Origin: Paenibacillus aurantius
GTDB lineage: Bacteria; Bacillota; Bacilli; Paenibacillales; NBRC-103111
NCBI RefSeq assembly: GCF_032268605.1
Contig: NZ_CP130318.1
Span: 2,824,001-2,888,000 of the forward strand
Reading direction: 5' to 3'
DNA length: 64,000 nucleotides
Shown here: positions 16,831 through 26,170 of the stretch, in pieces
How the letters are laid out: every line of letters begins with the position of its first letter
Numbering within the stretch: the stretch's first letter is position 1
The notes under the pieces: generated by a model
Seen by the model: the letters and a program-made list of their open reading frames with translations, nothing else
Told to the model about the DNA's origin: nothing
The model's database searches: none
Made by a program: the position numbers and the translations under genes

Positions 16831-16867
16831 AGTTGGCTGAAGAAACGAGTTTAGCCATTTTCTCCTG

Positions 16868-16896
16868 TTGACGCTTGCCCACGGGTGAACTAAAGT
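16868..16896 (+). promoter_or_regulatory. Sigma-A-type promoter of the first ABC exporter operon
   Basis: TTGACG (16868-16873), a 17-base spacer and TAAAGT (16891-16896), about 55 bases upstream of the start codon. Confidence 0.5.
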
Positions 16897-16950
16897 AAGT
16901 TAGACATTCCATCTTTTTGGATATTTTAGACGATTCGGGAGAGTAGATCT

Positions 16951-18705
16951 ATGCGCAAACTTAACATTCCCCTCCGCCAGTACGCGGCCCTGCTGTCCGC
17001 TTACCTGCGTCCTCAATGGAAAAGCATCACCCTGCTGCTCCTTCTTCTGCTGTTGTCGATCGGGATGCAGCTGATCAATCCGCAAATCATCCGGTCCTTC
17101 ATCGACATGGCCAAGGAGCAGGCCGACTCCACCAAGCTGATCTATGCCGCGGTCTTGTTTATCGGCGTTTCCCTTCTGTACCAGGCGATCATGCTGGCGG
17201 CCACCTATCTGGGGGAGAACATCGGCTGGATCGCCACCAACAAGCTGAGAGGAGACGTGGCCGAGCACTGCCTGCGGCTCGATATGTCCTTTCACAAGGC
17301 CCATACGTCCGGCTCTCTCATCGAGAGGGTGGACGGCGATATTAACGCGCTGGCCAACTTTTTCTCCAAGCTTGTGGTCACCCTGCTCAGCAACCTTGTC
17401 CTTGTCGCGGGAATTATCATCCTCCTGTTTCGGGAGGGCTGGGAGATCGGGCTCGGCATGCTGGTCTTTACCGTCTTCGCCATTTGGTCCATTCAGTACA
17501 TCCGCCGGTACGCTTCTCCCTTCTGGGGCAAAATGCGCCAAATCTCCGCGGACTTCTACGGCTTCCTGGGCGAACAGCTGGACGGCACCGAGGACGTACG
17601 GGCGAACGGCGCCTCCGGGTTCGTGCTGAGCCGATTCGACGATCTGCTGAGAAAGTGGCTTCCGATCCGGATCCGCGCTTTCTTCGGGTTCGCTGCCATG
17701 TGGATCACGACCATCGTGGTGTTCGCCATGGGCAACGCCATGGCCTTTGCCGTCAGCGCTTATCTATGGAAGAAGGGCAGCCTCACGATCGGGGCCGTCT
17801 ACATGATCTTCTACTATACGGAGCTTCTCGCGAAGCCGATCGAGCAGATCCGCACGCAGATGGAGGATCTTCAGAAAGCCGACGCGAGCATAACCCGGAT
17901 CAAGGAGCTGCTGGAGCTGCGCCCGGCGGTTACGGATGGAAGAGGCACCTCAATTCCCGCCGGTCCCGTCCGGGTTAAGTTCGACCGGATGACCTTCGGG
18001 TACGAGCCGGGTTCGGTCACGCTCGATTCCATTCACTTCGAGCTGAAGCCGGGCGAGTCGCTTGGGGTGCTCGGACGGACCGGAAGCGGGAAATCGACGC
18101 TGGCCCGGCTCCTGCTCCGGTTCTATGATCCCGCCTCCGGGGGGATCTACTTGAACGGAGTGAACATCCGCGACGCCAAGCTGGCCGAGCTCCGCCGGAG
18201 TGTCGGCATGGTTACGCAGCAGATTGAGCTGTTCCAGGGAACGGTGCGCGACAATCTGACCTTCTTTGACGAGTCGATCCCCGACAGCCGGATCATCGGC
18301 GTTCTGGAGGAGCTCGGCATGGGGGAATGGCTGCATTCCATGCCTCTCGGCCTTGACTCGCCGCTGGAATCGTCCGGAGGCGGGCTGTCCGCCGGAGAAG
18401 CGCAGCTCATGGCCTTCGCCCGCGTCTTCCTGATGGACCCGGGCCTCGTCATTCTCGACGAAGCCTCCTCCCGGCTGGACCCGGCAACGGAGCAAAGAAT
18501 CGAATCGGCGATCAGCAAGCTGCTGCGCAACCGGACCAGCATCATCATCGCCCACCGGCTTGCAACCGTACAGCGGGTGGACCAGATTTTGGTCCTCGAT
18601 AATGGCCGGGTTGTGGAATACGGAGAGCGGAGCCGCCTGGCGGCCGACCGCCACACCCGGTTCAGCGGCATTCTCGAGAAGGGATTGGAGGAGACGCCGG
18701 CATGA
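16951..18705 (+). CDS. Heterodimeric ABC exporter, subunit A
   Basis: A 584-residue half-transporter: six membrane segments in residues ~1-310 and a nucleotide-binding domain after ~345. Walker A is [15 protein letters not shown] (~374) and Walker [16 protein letters not shown] carries the catalytic Glu, with IIAHRLATV as the H-loop. The signature loop is altered: LSAGEAQ instead of LSGGQ. The partner gene overlaps its stop by four bases (ATGA). The altered signature here pairs in the dimer with the partner's Walker B, which has Asp in place of Glu, so both defects fall in the same nucleotide site, the known pattern for asymmetric heterodimeric exporters. Substrate unknown (lipid, peptide or drug). 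Confidence 0.92.
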   Translation: MRKLNIPLRQYAALLSAYLRPQWKSITLLLLLLLLSIGMQLINPQIIRSFIDMAKEQADSTKLIYAAVLFIGVSLLYQAIMLAATYLGENIGWIATNKLRGDVAEHCLRLDMSFHKAHTSGSLIERVDGDINALANFFSKLVVTLLSNLVLVAGIIILLFREGWEIGLGMLVFTVFAIWSIQYIRRYASPFWGKMRQISADFYGFLGEQLDGTEDVRANGASGFVLSRFDDLLRKWLPIRIRAFFGFAAMWITTIVVFAMGNAMAFAVSAYLWKKGSLTIGAVYMIFYYTELLAKPIEQIRTQMEDLQKADASITRIKELLELRPAVTDGRGTSIPAGPVRVKFDRMTFGYEPGSVTLDSIHFELKPGESLGVLGRTGSGKSTLARLLLRFYDPASGGIYLNGVNIRDAKLAELRRSVGMVTQQIELFQGTVRDNLTFFDESIPDSRIIGVLEELGMGEWLHSMPLGLDSPLESSGGGLSAGEAQLMAFARVFLMDPGLVILDEASSRLDPATEQRIESAISKLLRNRTSIIIAHRLATVQRVDQILVLDNGRVVEYGERSRLAADRHTRFSGILEKGLEETPA

Positions 18706-20465
18706 GCACTTGGACGCTGTTATACCGTTTATACCGCTATAACCCATGGCTCTACTGGGCGAATGCCCTGGCCTGGACCCTCATCTACTTGGCACCGGTC
18801 CTTCCCGGACTGGTCACCAAGCAATTTTTCGATATGCTGGCGGGGGAGTCGGCTTACGGGTTTACGGTTTGGGGCCTGATCGGGCTGCTAGCGGCCGCAA
18901 CCTTGGGCCGGGTGGTGATGATCCTTTTCGGTTTTGTGACCGATGTGAACTTCCGGTTCCGCATAGCCGGGCTCATCCGCCGCAACCTCCTACGACACAT
19001 TCTGAAAGAACCGGGAGCGAAAGCCATACCGGGCTCTCCGGGAGAGGCCATCAGCACGTTCCGGGACGACGTCGAGCAGGTGGAGGAAGCGGTCTCCTGG
19101 TCGGTTGACGCTTTCGGGATGACCTGCTTCGCCCTCGTTTCCGGCTGGATTCTGGTGGGCATCAGCCCGCAGCTGACTTTCTGGGTCTTCGTGCCGCTCG
19201 TCGTGGTCGTGACCGTCGCCCAGCTGGCGACGGCCCTCCTGCAGAAATACCGGGCTGCCAGCCGGGAAGCCACGAGCCAGGTTACCGGAGCGATCAGCGA
19301 GATGTTTACGACCGTCCAGGCCATTCAGGTAGCGGGAGCAGAGGGCCGGGTGATCGGCCGGTTCCGTAAGCTGAACGAGCAGCGGCGGCAGTCGGTGCTG
19401 AAGGACAAGGTGCTGACCCAGGTGCTGGAGTCGGTCTTCTCGAACACCGTCAATATCGGCACGGGGCTGATCCTTCTGCTGGCCGCGCAGTCCATGAAGG
19501 ACGGAAGCTTCAGCGTAGGGGATTTTGCCTTGTTTATCTACTACTTGACCTTCGTGACCCAGTTCATCCAGAACTTCGGCAAGTTTATAACCTATTACAA
19601 GCAGAGTACGGTCTCGAAGGACCGTTTGATCGACCTGCTTCAGAATGCCCCGGCCGAACGGCTCACCGAGCTTCACCGGTTGAATCTCAAGGGGCCGAAG
19701 AAAGAGGAGAGTCCGTCCCTGCCGGAGCAGGAGCCGAAGGAACGCCTGCATCTCTTGGAGGCGGACGGGCTGACCTACCGGTTCCCGGGGACGGGCCGGG
19801 GGATCGAGGATATCCGCCTGAGGATCCCCGGCGGCTCGTTCACCGTCATTACAGGGCGCATCGGTTCGGGCAAAACGACCCTGGCCCGCGTGCTGCTCGG
19901 CCTGCTGCCGAAGGACAGCGGGGAGATCCGCTGGAACGGCCGCCCCGTCGGGGACCCCGGCTCGTTCTTCGTGCCGCCGCACAGCGCCTATACGCCGCAG
20001 GTGCCCCGGCTGTACAGCGACACGCTCGAGCAGAACATCCGCCTCGGCCATCCGGCCGGTCCCGGGGACATCGGGATCGCGGTGGAGGCGGCGGTGCTGG
20101 AGCGGGACATCGCGGCCCTGCCCGGCGGGCTGAACACCGTGATCGGCCCCCGCGGGGTGAAGCTGTCCGGCGGGCAGGCCCAGCGGACCGCGGCTGCCCG
20201 GATGTTCGTGCGCGATGCGGAGCTGTACGTCTTCGACGATCTGTCGAGCGCGTTGGACGTGGATACGGAGAAGACGCTCTGGCAGCGGCTTTTTGAACGG
20301 AGGGAGGCGGCCTGTCTCGTCATCTCGCACCGCAAAACGGTGCTTGCCCATGCCGATCACATTATCGTCCTGAAGGACGGCCGCATCGAGGCGGAAGGCT
20401 CTCTGGAGGAGCTCTTGGAATCGAGCGCCGAAATGCGCCGCCTTTGGAGCCGCGGCAAGGAATAG
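18702..20465 (+). CDS. Heterodimeric ABC exporter, subunit B
   Basis: A 587-residue half-transporter with the same layout as subunit A. Walker A is [15 protein letters not shown] (~386), the signature is canonical ([16 protein letters not shown]), and Walker B reads [15 protein letters not shown], so the catalytic Glu is Asp. The H-loop is VISHRKTV. The canonical signature of this subunit completes the competent site made by subunit A's Walker motifs. The start ATG 18702 overlaps the stop of the preceding gene and implies translational coupling. The codons are strikingly GC-rich in the last third compared with the flanking genes. No regulator lies next to the pair. Confidence 0.92.
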   Translation: MSTWTLLYRLYRYNPWLYWANALAWTLIYLAPVLPGLVTKQFFDMLAGESAYGFTVWGLIGLLAAATLGRVVMILFGFVTDVNFRFRIAGLIRRNLLRHILKEPGAKAIPGSPGEAISTFRDDVEQVEEAVSWSVDAFGMTCFALVSGWILVGISPQLTFWVFVPLVVVVTVAQLATALLQKYRAASREATSQVTGAISEMFTTVQAIQVAGAEGRVIGRFRKLNEQRRQSVLKDKVLTQVLESVFSNTVNIGTGLILLLAAQSMKDGSFSVGDFALFIYYLTFVTQFIQNFGKFITYYKQSTVSKDRLIDLLQNAPAERLTELHRLNLKGPKKEESPSLPEQEPKERLHLLEADGLTYRFPGTGRGIEDIRLRIPGGSFTVITGRIGSGKTTLARVLLGLLPKDSGEIRWNGRPVGDPGSFFVPPHSAYTPQVPRLYSDTLEQNIRLGHPAGPGDIGIAVEAAVLERDIAALPGGLNTVIGPRGVKLSGGQAQRTAAARMFVRDAELYVFDDLSSALDVDTEKTLWQRLFERREAACLVISHRKTVLAHADHIIVLKDGRIEAEGSLEELLESSAEMRRLWSRGKE

Positions 20466-20510
20466 GCTACAATAGGAGGGAAGTGCGCAGAAGAAAGGAT
20501 GACAGCCAAG

Positions 20511-20762
20511 ATGAACAGCCAGGAGAAACAACGGATTCGGGAGGAAGTCTGGAAGACGGTCGAGGGGCTGAGCGACGAACAGCTGAACCGCCGGCCGGAC
20601 GATAACCGGTGGTCCCTCATTCAAGTGATCGAACACCTTCGTCTCATGGAGCAGACGATTACGGGAGGAATGGCCCGCGCGCTGGCGGACCCGGAAGACC
20701 GTAATAAATGGATCCCTAAGCGAAAACGATGCCTTGGCCTCCGCATTGCCGGCCCGCTATAA
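20511..20762 (+). pseudogene. DinB-like protein, truncated at a hairpin element
   Basis: The 83 residues resemble the N-terminal half of DinB/YfiT-type four-helix proteins (EEVWKTVEGLSDEQLNRRPDDNRWSLIQVIEHLRLMEQ, split here as helix 1, loop, then the WS-IQV-EHL metal-His helix). Intact members have 150-170 residues and further His ligands in the second half, which are missing. After about ALADPEDRN the sequence no longer looks like the family, and the stop codon falls at the left edge of an inverted-repeat element. An in-frame ATG at 20499 is possible, but AAAGGA at 20493-20498 leaves it no spacing. It was probably expressed as the last gene after the ABC pair. Confidence 0.65.
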
Positions 20763-20855
20763 CAAAAACTGCCCGTTGAATAATCTGTAACCTATGGAGT
20801 AGATACTTTACCAAGGTCTCCATAGGGTACAAACGATTCAAGGGCAGTTTTTTGA
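20761..20855. mobile_element. MITE-like hairpin element with ~36-bp imperfect inverted repeats
   Basis: The left arm 20764-20799 begins AAAAACTGCCCGTTGAAT and the right arm 20818-20853 ends ATTCAAGGGCAGTTTTT; after reversal the two agree at about 30 of 36 positions, around an 18-base centre. Size (about 90 bp) and structure fit a miniature inverted-repeat element or the two ends of an insertion sequence after internal deletion. The T run at the right end would also make it an efficient terminator for the upstream genes and the convergent GH18 gene. It sits exactly where the DinB-like gene breaks off. Confidence 0.6.
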
Positions 20856-20919
20856 TTAACACCATTAACTAGTTAGTTTTTTTGGGGGTTCTACAGTTCC
20901 TTCGCCTGGCTCCCGTCCT

Positions 20920-22509
20920 TCAAGCAAGCTTGCTAAGACGGTCAAGAACGGCCGCCATCTGGGCGCGGGTAAGAGGCTCCGCCGGACGGAAGGTCCCGTC
21001 CTCGAAGCCGTTCACCAGGCCGTTTTCCTGAACGGCGGCAATGGAGTTCGCGGACCAGCGTCCCGGGGACACGTCCGAGAAGGAAGCGGTCCCCTTCGAC
21101 GGGAGGGAGTACCAGCGGGCCAGCATGGCGGCCAGCTGTTCGCGTGTGAGGGGAGCTTCCGGCTCGTACAGGCCCGGAGCGGTTCCGTCGATGACACCTT
21201 CCGTGTACGCCCACACGATGTCCGCGCCGGCCCAATGATTCTGCGGCACATCGCGGAACAGAGTGGAGGCGTCTGCCGAGGGGGACAACCCGTTCCCGAC
21301 CCGCCTCAGCACCGCGGCGGCCTGGGCGCGGGTAAGCGGACCGTCCGGGGAGAAGAGGCCGGGCTCCATCCCGTTCAGCCAGCCCTTATGTACGGTGGAC
21401 GCGATCTCGTTCTGCGCCCAATGGCCTTCCGCATCGCCGAAGGCTGCTCCGTTCAACCAAAGAGAGTAGTAGTCCCACGTTCCAGCCGATTCCTGGTTCA
21501 GGCTCCAGCTTCCGGTGCCCAACAGGTTATAGCGGTCGGCGAGGGCGAGACGGGTTTTCAGGGTCGATTCGTTCTCGAACCAAACCGTGTAATTCCCGGG
21601 AGTCAGCCGATGTCCGCTGATCGTGATTCCGGTATCCGCCGGCCCGATCGTAAAGGTTCCAACGGCTGAGCCCGACGTCCGGTCCACTTCGACCTTGCCG
21701 TTATAGCGGCGGACTAGCGTGTCCACCAGACGGTCCGGGACCCCGACCCCGAGCAGGGTGCCATCGTCCTTCCAAAGCCGGCCGTAGAAGGCAATGCCGA
21801 GAACGACTTTCTCGGGAGGAAGCTGGGATAGGGCGAATTGCAGCGACGATTCCGTAAAGGGCAATCCCGAAACCGGTCCCGGGACAGGGTCCCCCTCGAA
21901 ATGCTCCTCATACGCCATGATGAGCAAGTAATCGCAATAGGGGGCGAGGGCTTTGTAGTCAAAAGCCCCAAGCCAGCCCGACGAGGTGCCGGTCGGATTC
22001 GCCCCTACGGCAACGGACACTTCCTTGCCGGTCGGCAGCTTCCCGCGAAGGAGCCGGACCATGTCGGTATACGACTCCCGGCTGGAGGCGGGCAGGTTTT
22101 CCAGATCCAGCTGGATTCCGTCCAGATTATAAGTCTTTACAAGCTCGGCCAGCTGGTCCGTTACCTGCGCCCGGTTGTTGACCGTCTTGACGGCCAGCGT
22201 CCGGTTCCACTCGTTGTTTAAATAGGGCACTACCCGGATTCCCCGGTCGTGCATGTCCCGGATAAAGGAGGAGCCCATATCCGGAGCGGCTTGAACGGTT
22301 CCCTCCTGCGTCAGCTCCAAGTAGGCCGGGGCAACCGTCTGCAGGCTTCCTTTCGCCTGATCCACATCCCGAACGAAGGTTTCGGGGGTCCCGGAGAAGA
22401 GATAGGACAGGTTGAAACGACCGGCAGCTTTTCCCGCTGATGCCGGTATAAGCACTCCCGCAAGCAGGACCGGGACTAGCAGAAGTGCCGCTTTTGCTTT
22501 TGCCTTCAT
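20920..22509 (-). CDS. GH18-type glycosidase with three SLH domains
   Basis: A 529-residue secreted protein: signal peptide (MKAKAKAALLLVPVLLAGVL, cleaved near ASAGKA), a GH18 barrel (residues ~35-350) and three S-layer homology domains (~365-420, 425-480, 487-529). The barrel carries DGIQLDLEN, the family's D-x-x-D-x-D-x-E signature with catalytic Glu, and the subfamily of spore and wall enzymes like YaaH/SleL that cut peptidoglycan N-acetylglucosamine bonds. The SLH domains, each with a TRAQ/TREQ motif, bind pyruvylated secondary wall polymer and hold it on the cell surface. A GTG at 22533 is a possible earlier start, but the signal peptide begins well at ATG 22509. Confidence 0.9.
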   Translation of the reverse strand: MKAKAKAALLLVPVLLAGVLIPASAGKAAGRFNLSYLFSGTPETFVRDVDQAKGSLQTVAPAYLELTQEGTVQAAPDMGSSFIRDMHDRGIRVVPYLNNEWNRTLAVKTVNNRAQVTDQLAELVKTYNLDGIQLDLENLPASSRESYTDMVRLLRGKLPTGKEVSVAVGANPTGTSSGWLGAFDYKALAPYCDYLLIMAYEEHFEGDPVPGPVSGLPFTESSLQFALSQLPPEKVVLGIAFYGRLWKDDGTLLGVGVPDRLVDTLVRRYNGKVEVDRTSGSAVGTFTIGPADTGITISGHRLTPGNYTVWFENESTLKTRLALADRYNLLGTGSWSLNQESAGTWDYYSLWLNGAAFGDAEGHWAQNEIASTVHKGWLNGMEPGLFSPDGPLTRAQAAAVLRRVGNGLSPSADASTLFRDVPQNHWAGADIVWAYTEGVIDGTAPGLYEPEAPLTREQLAAMLARWYSLPSKGTASFSDVSPGRWSANSIAAVQENGLVNGFEDGTFRPAEPLTRAQMAAVLDRLSKLA

Positions 22510-22701
22510 AACAGTAAATGATTCCTCTCTCACCTAATGTCTCTAGTACCATCTCTATTAACTATAGAGGGAGAGAGGGACAGGGCCAACTGGGAAATGG
22601 TGGGTGGAGAGGCTTTTTGGCGGAAAGCGGGGTATGGATTCCGGCCGGTGCGGAAACATTAGGGGGAACGAAAATTTCCCTGCGAGCGAGGTCAGCCGAA
22701 C

Positions 22702-23568
22702 ATGCCCAAACTGTTGCTGCTCTTCACTGTCTTCCTCCTGATGACGGCCGTTTGCGCCGGCGGACGGGAAACCGGGTCTCCTGCCCTTATTCCTCCATCT
22801 GCTTTGGCTAGCCAGGAGGCAGCGGCGGAGCCTGCTCCCAAGCCCTCCCCGCCAGCCAACAAAACGACCGGACGAACGGACAACACCGGAAAGACAAAAC
22901 GGTCCCGGACGCTTACCCTGGCTCAGCTTCACCGCAAATACCCGCAGCTTCTCATCCTTAACGGGAATCCCCTGGTTCGTCAGGCGGCCCTTACCTTTGA
23001 CGACGCGCCGGACAACAAGTATACCCCCCGGGTATTGGATGTCCTTCGTGAGCACCATGTCCAGGCTACTTTCTTCGTGGTCGGTTGGAGGGCGGAGAAG
23101 TACCCCGACGTGATCCGCCGCATGGTCAGGGAGGGGCATATCATCGGGAATCATTCTTACAGCCACGCCGATCTGTCCCGTCTATCCGATACGAGGTTCC
23201 AAACCGAAATCCGGCAAACGGAGATGGTCATTCACCATCTGACCGGCTACACCCCCAAGCTCGTCCGCCCGCCGTATGGCAGCATCAAAGAACATCAGCT
23301 TCTTTGGCTGGAAAGCCGGAACAGCCTGGTCACCAACTGGAATGTCGATTCCCTGGATTGGAGAGGGCTGAAGGCCCCTCAGGTGACCCGAAACGTCTTG
23401 TCTACCATGAAGCCGGGAGCCATTATCCTGCAGCATTCCTCCGGGGGAAGAGGCATTGACATGACCGGGACGGTCCAAGCCCTGCCCACTATCATTACGA
23501 AGCTTCAGGGGGAAGGATACGAGCTGGTGACCCTTCCGGAGCTGCTTCATATTTCCAAAAGCAAATAA
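22702..23568 (+). CDS. Secreted polysaccharide deacetylase
   Basis: A 288-residue exported carbohydrate esterase family 4 protein. A hydrophobic N-terminus (residues 1-20) is followed by a Pro/Ala-rich linker to ~80 and a NodB domain. ALTFDDAPD gives the catalytic Asp and metal Asp, NHSYSHADL the metal-binding His pair, VRPPYGS motif 3 and ILQHSSG the late catalytic His region. This enzyme class removes acetyl groups from peptidoglycan sugars or chitin. It is divergent from the SLH/GH18 gene, and both probably act on the envelope. ATG 22702 has GAGGT 9 bases upstream. Confidence 0.92.
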   Translation: MPKLLLLFTVFLLMTAVCAGGRETGSPALIPPSALASQEAAAEPAPKPSPPANKTTGRTDNTGKTKRSRTLTLAQLHRKYPQLLILNGNPLVRQAALTFDDAPDNKYTPRVLDVLREHHVQATFFVVGWRAEKYPDVIRRMVREGHIIGNHSYSHADLSRLSDTRFQTEIRQTEMVIHHLTGYTPKLVRPPYGSIKEHQLLWLESRNSLVTNWNVDSLDWRGLKAPQVTRNVLSTMKPGAIILQHSSGGRGIDMTGTVQALPTIITKLQGEGYELVTLPELLHISKSK

Positions 23569-23607
23569 AAGGCTCCGTACGAACAGGAAACGGAACCTTC
23601 CTCCAAG

Positions 23608-23628
23608 CCCGCCCCCAGGCGGGTTTTT
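23608..23628 (+). terminator. Terminator after the deacetylase gene
   Basis: CCCGCC/GGCGGG stem, 4-base loop, five T's. Confidence 0.8.
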
Positions 23629-23727
23629 GGTTTTGTCGTCTGGAAAATATAGAGGGAAATGGGTTCCTGCGAATCCTTTTACCAACATTTACTTGTTTCA
23701 GACGCCCTTTGGCCCATGCTACTCTGT

Positions 23728-23865
23728 AAGCGCCGAAGCTTCCGAAGAAAAAGAAGGAAGCACGGGGGATGATTGACATCCGGGCTTTCCTGCCCGGTGG
23801 GGCTAATCGTGCAGACGTAGGGATGTATCCTCATTCCGAACCCGACAGCTAACCTCGCAGGCAAA
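23728..23865 (+). ncRNA. c-di-AMP riboswitch (ydaO-yuaA leader)
   Basis: The leader contains conserved ydaO blocks in order: CGCCGAAGCTTCCG at 23731, then CACGGGGGA at 23761, the GGGGCTAATCG segment and, most telling, CCGAACCCGACAGCTAACCT beginning at 23836. The class binds cyclic di-AMP and usually turns off wall-hydrolase and osmolyte genes. It ends just before the ribosome binding site of the LysM/3D gene, the standard context. No clear terminator hairpin separates aptamer and gene, so control may be on translation or through the 3' helix. Confidence 0.88.
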
Positions 23866-23886
23866 CAAAAGGAGGAAACACCTTTC

Positions 23887-24657
23887 ATGAAATCGTTCAT
23901 CCGCCAATCCTTCCTGGGTCTGACCTTGACGGCCGGTCTGGTTATGACCGCAGCGCCCGCCATGGCTGCCTCTTATCAGCTCAAGGAAGACGATACGTTC
24001 TGGAAGCTGGCGCAAGCCCGTCAAATCCCGCTTGAAGCCGTTCTTAAGGCTAACCCTGGGGTCAACCCCGCTAATCTTCAGGCAGGACAATCGGTTCAGC
24101 TGCCGGATACTTACCGCATTAAAGAAGGGGATACCTTCTGGAACCTCTCCAAGAAGCTCGGAGTACCGCTGGATGCGCTGGTGAAAGCCAACGCTCACTT
24201 GGATCCTCTTAACCTATATGAGGGACTGGTCCTTACGCTTCCCGCGAAAGGGTCTGCTCCCGTAACTTCTAAAGTGAAAGCGGCCGCCGCTTCCAGCGGC
24301 TCCCAGGTGGTCACGGCTTCCGGACAAGCCCTTTCATATAAAAAAGCCATCCCGGTGACAGCCACCGCCTACTCTGCCTCGGCAGAAGAGAATGGCAAAT
24401 GGGGACCCGTCGATTACAACGGGAACCCGCTGAAGCTGGGGACGATCGCCGTCGATCCGTCGGTCATTCCGATGGGCAGCAAGGTCTATATTACCGGTTA
24501 TACGAGCAACGGCCTGCCGGCAGGCGGAATGATCGCCTACGCCAACGACCAGGGCAGCGCGATCAAGGGCTCGAGGATCGACATCTTTATGCCCGGCAGC
24601 CGGGAGAAGGTCAGCGAGTTCGGCCTTCAGAATGTGACGGTATACGTATTGGACTAA
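23887..24657 (+). CDS. Secreted LysM/3D-domain wall protein
   Basis: A 256-residue exported protein: signal peptide (1-28, cleaved at AMAA), two LysM repeats (~30-72 and 77-118, each with a DTFWKL/DTFWNL core), an Ala/Ser linker and a C-terminal 3D domain (~160-256). The three conserved Asp of the 3D fold appear in TIAVDPSVIPMGS, YANDQGSAIKG and SRIDIFMP, arranged as in lytic transglycosylase-like double-psi barrels. It resembles B. subtilis YocH, which binds and trims peptidoglycan. ATG 23887 follows AGGAGG. The c-di-AMP riboswitch in its leader ties its expression to wall and osmotic status. Confidence 0.92.
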   Translation: MKSFIRQSFLGLTLTAGLVMTAAPAMAASYQLKEDDTFWKLAQARQIPLEAVLKANPGVNPANLQAGQSVQLPDTYRIKEGDTFWNLSKKLGVPLDALVKANAHLDPLNLYEGLVLTLPAKGSAPVTSKVKAAAASSGSQVVTASGQALSYKKAIPVTATAYSASAEENGKWGPVDYNGNPLKLGTIAVDPSVIPMGSKVYITGYTSNGLPAGGMIAYANDQGSAIKGSRIDIFMPGSREKVSEFGLQNVTVYVLD

Positions 24658-24675
24658 TCCATAAGCATGAAAGCA

Positions 24676-24698
24676 GCCCCACCTCGTGGGGCTTTTTT
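24676..24698 (+). terminator. Terminator after the LysM/3D gene
   Basis: GCCCCAC/GTGGGGC stem with a 3-base loop and six T's. Confidence 0.88.
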
Positions 24699-24752
24699 CT
24701 ATGGAGGAATAGTGATAGAATAAGGACTGTTTTGCTAGTTAGGAACTAGGGA

Positions 24753-25970
24753 ATGGACGGGATTAAAATGACAGACAACAACGAACTTACGCAGATAAAG
24801 CAAGAGAGATACCGATTCGCCACCTTGATTGTCATTACCGTGCTGGCCGGCGTCAGCCAGGGAATGCTTCTGCCTATGCTCACGGTGCTTCTGGAGCAAG
24901 CGGGGGTCACCTCCGGAATGAACGGGCTTAACTCCGCCGCTCTCTATGCGGGGGTTTTTGCCTCGATGTTCTTCATTGAGAAGCCGCTTGCCCGGTTCGG
25001 GTACAAGCGTATCATTGTCGGCGGAATGATCGCCGTCATGGCCGCCTCGCTTTTATTCCCGGCCTGGGAGAATCTATGGTTCTGGGTGGTGCTGCGGATT
25101 CTTGTCGGGATCGGCGAAAGCTCCCTGCATTTCTGTACCCAGCTGTGGATCATTTCTTCGAGCCGGGCCGAGCGGCGGGGACGGAACATTTCGTTCTACG
25201 GGATGTCCTATGCGATTGGTTTCAGTCTTGGACCGGTCGGGCTCAATCTGCTCCGTTTCGGAACTTGGGTTCCGTTTGCGGCGATGGCAGCTTGCTTTGC
25301 GCTCTCTCTGCTGCTCATGGCCCGCCTGCCGAATGAATATCCGGAGAAGGATCCGTCCCGTGCTTCTTCAGATGGCCGGCGTTACGCGCGCATTATCCGG
25401 CTGGCGTGGTTCGCCCTTATTCCGTCCTTCTTGTATGGCTATATGGAAGCGACGATGAACAGCTCTTTTCCGGTTTACGGTTTGAGAATGGGCTGGAGTG
25501 AAGGGTGGATCTCCGTGCTGCTGCCCGCGATCGGGATTGGCAGTCTGGTGCTGCAAATGCCGCTGGGGGTGCTGAGCGACCGGGCCGGGAGGAAACCGGT
25601 TCTAATTGCGGCGGCTTTTATAGGCTCTCTTGCCTTCTTAATGGTGCCGGCAGCGGGAGACCGGTTATGGGTGGTTCACCTTCTCTTTGCGGTGGCCGGA
25701 GGGCTGGTCGGCTCGTTTTTCTCCTTGGGACTCGCGTATTTGGCGGATTTGCTGCCCCGGCCCCTGCTCGCGTCCGCCAACGTGATCGCTTCCCTGAACT
25801 TCAGCATTGGCTCCATCGCTGGACCGAATGCCGGGGGGTTGGGCATCCAGTACCTGTCGCTCGGCTCGCTTTTCTATTTTCTGGGAGGGTTCTTTCTCTT
25901 ATTTGCTTTTGCCGGCCTCTTCTTTAAGGGGAGGCAGGAGGAGGGAGGGGAGAAGCAACCTGTCGGATAA
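24753..25970 (+). CDS. MFS transporter
   Basis: A 405-residue, 12-segment major facilitator protein. Two halves of six segments are joined by a loop near residue 205 (EYPEKDPSRASSDGR). The motif-A-like loop in the second half reads GVLSDRAGRKPVLI, typical of drug:H+ antiporters and sugar exporters. ATG 24753 has AGGAA 7 bases upstream; an in-frame ATG at 24768 is an alternative. The gene is flanked by terminators on both sides and has no regulator beside it, so the substrate is not suggested by context. Confidence 0.85.
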   Translation: MDGIKMTDNNELTQIKQERYRFATLIVITVLAGVSQGMLLPMLTVLLEQAGVTSGMNGLNSAALYAGVFASMFFIEKPLARFGYKRIIVGGMIAVMAASLLFPAWENLWFWVVLRILVGIGESSLHFCTQLWIISSSRAERRGRNISFYGMSYAIGFSLGPVGLNLLRFGTWVPFAAMAACFALSLLLMARLPNEYPEKDPSRASSDGRRYARIIRLAWFALIPSFLYGYMEATMNSSFPVYGLRMGWSEGWISVLLPAIGIGSLVLQMPLGVLSDRAGRKPVLIAAAFIGSLAFLMVPAAGDRLWVVHLLFAVAGGLVGSFFSLGLAYLADLLPRPLLASANVIASLNFSIGSIAGPNAGGLGIQYLSLGSLFYFLGGFFLLFAFAGLFFKGRQEEGGEKQPVG

Positions 25971-26048
25971 ACCGCATGCCAAGATGCAGATTTATTGCCG
26001 CAGCCCTTATCCGGCCCGAAGGCAAAGATGATTTAGATAGCTTTCTTA

Positions 26049-26077
26049 AGCTGCCCTTTCTTTGGGCGGCTTTTTTA
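26049..26077 (+). terminator. Terminator after the second MFS gene
   Basis: AGCTGCCC and GGGCGGCT form a stem with one mismatch, followed by a run of T's. Confidence 0.8.
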
Positions 26078-26170
26078 TATGGACCGGAAAACCTGGGGAA
26101 GGTCGAATGTTTATGAGAACTTGGGAAAGCCTAATCCAAAGAAGACCAATTACCGAAATGAGGGATCTCT

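Noticed and set aside
18990-20636. 548-codon open frame antisense to ABC exporter subunit B
   Set aside because: Produced by the GC-rich codon bias of the sense gene; no recognisable protein features and no start context.
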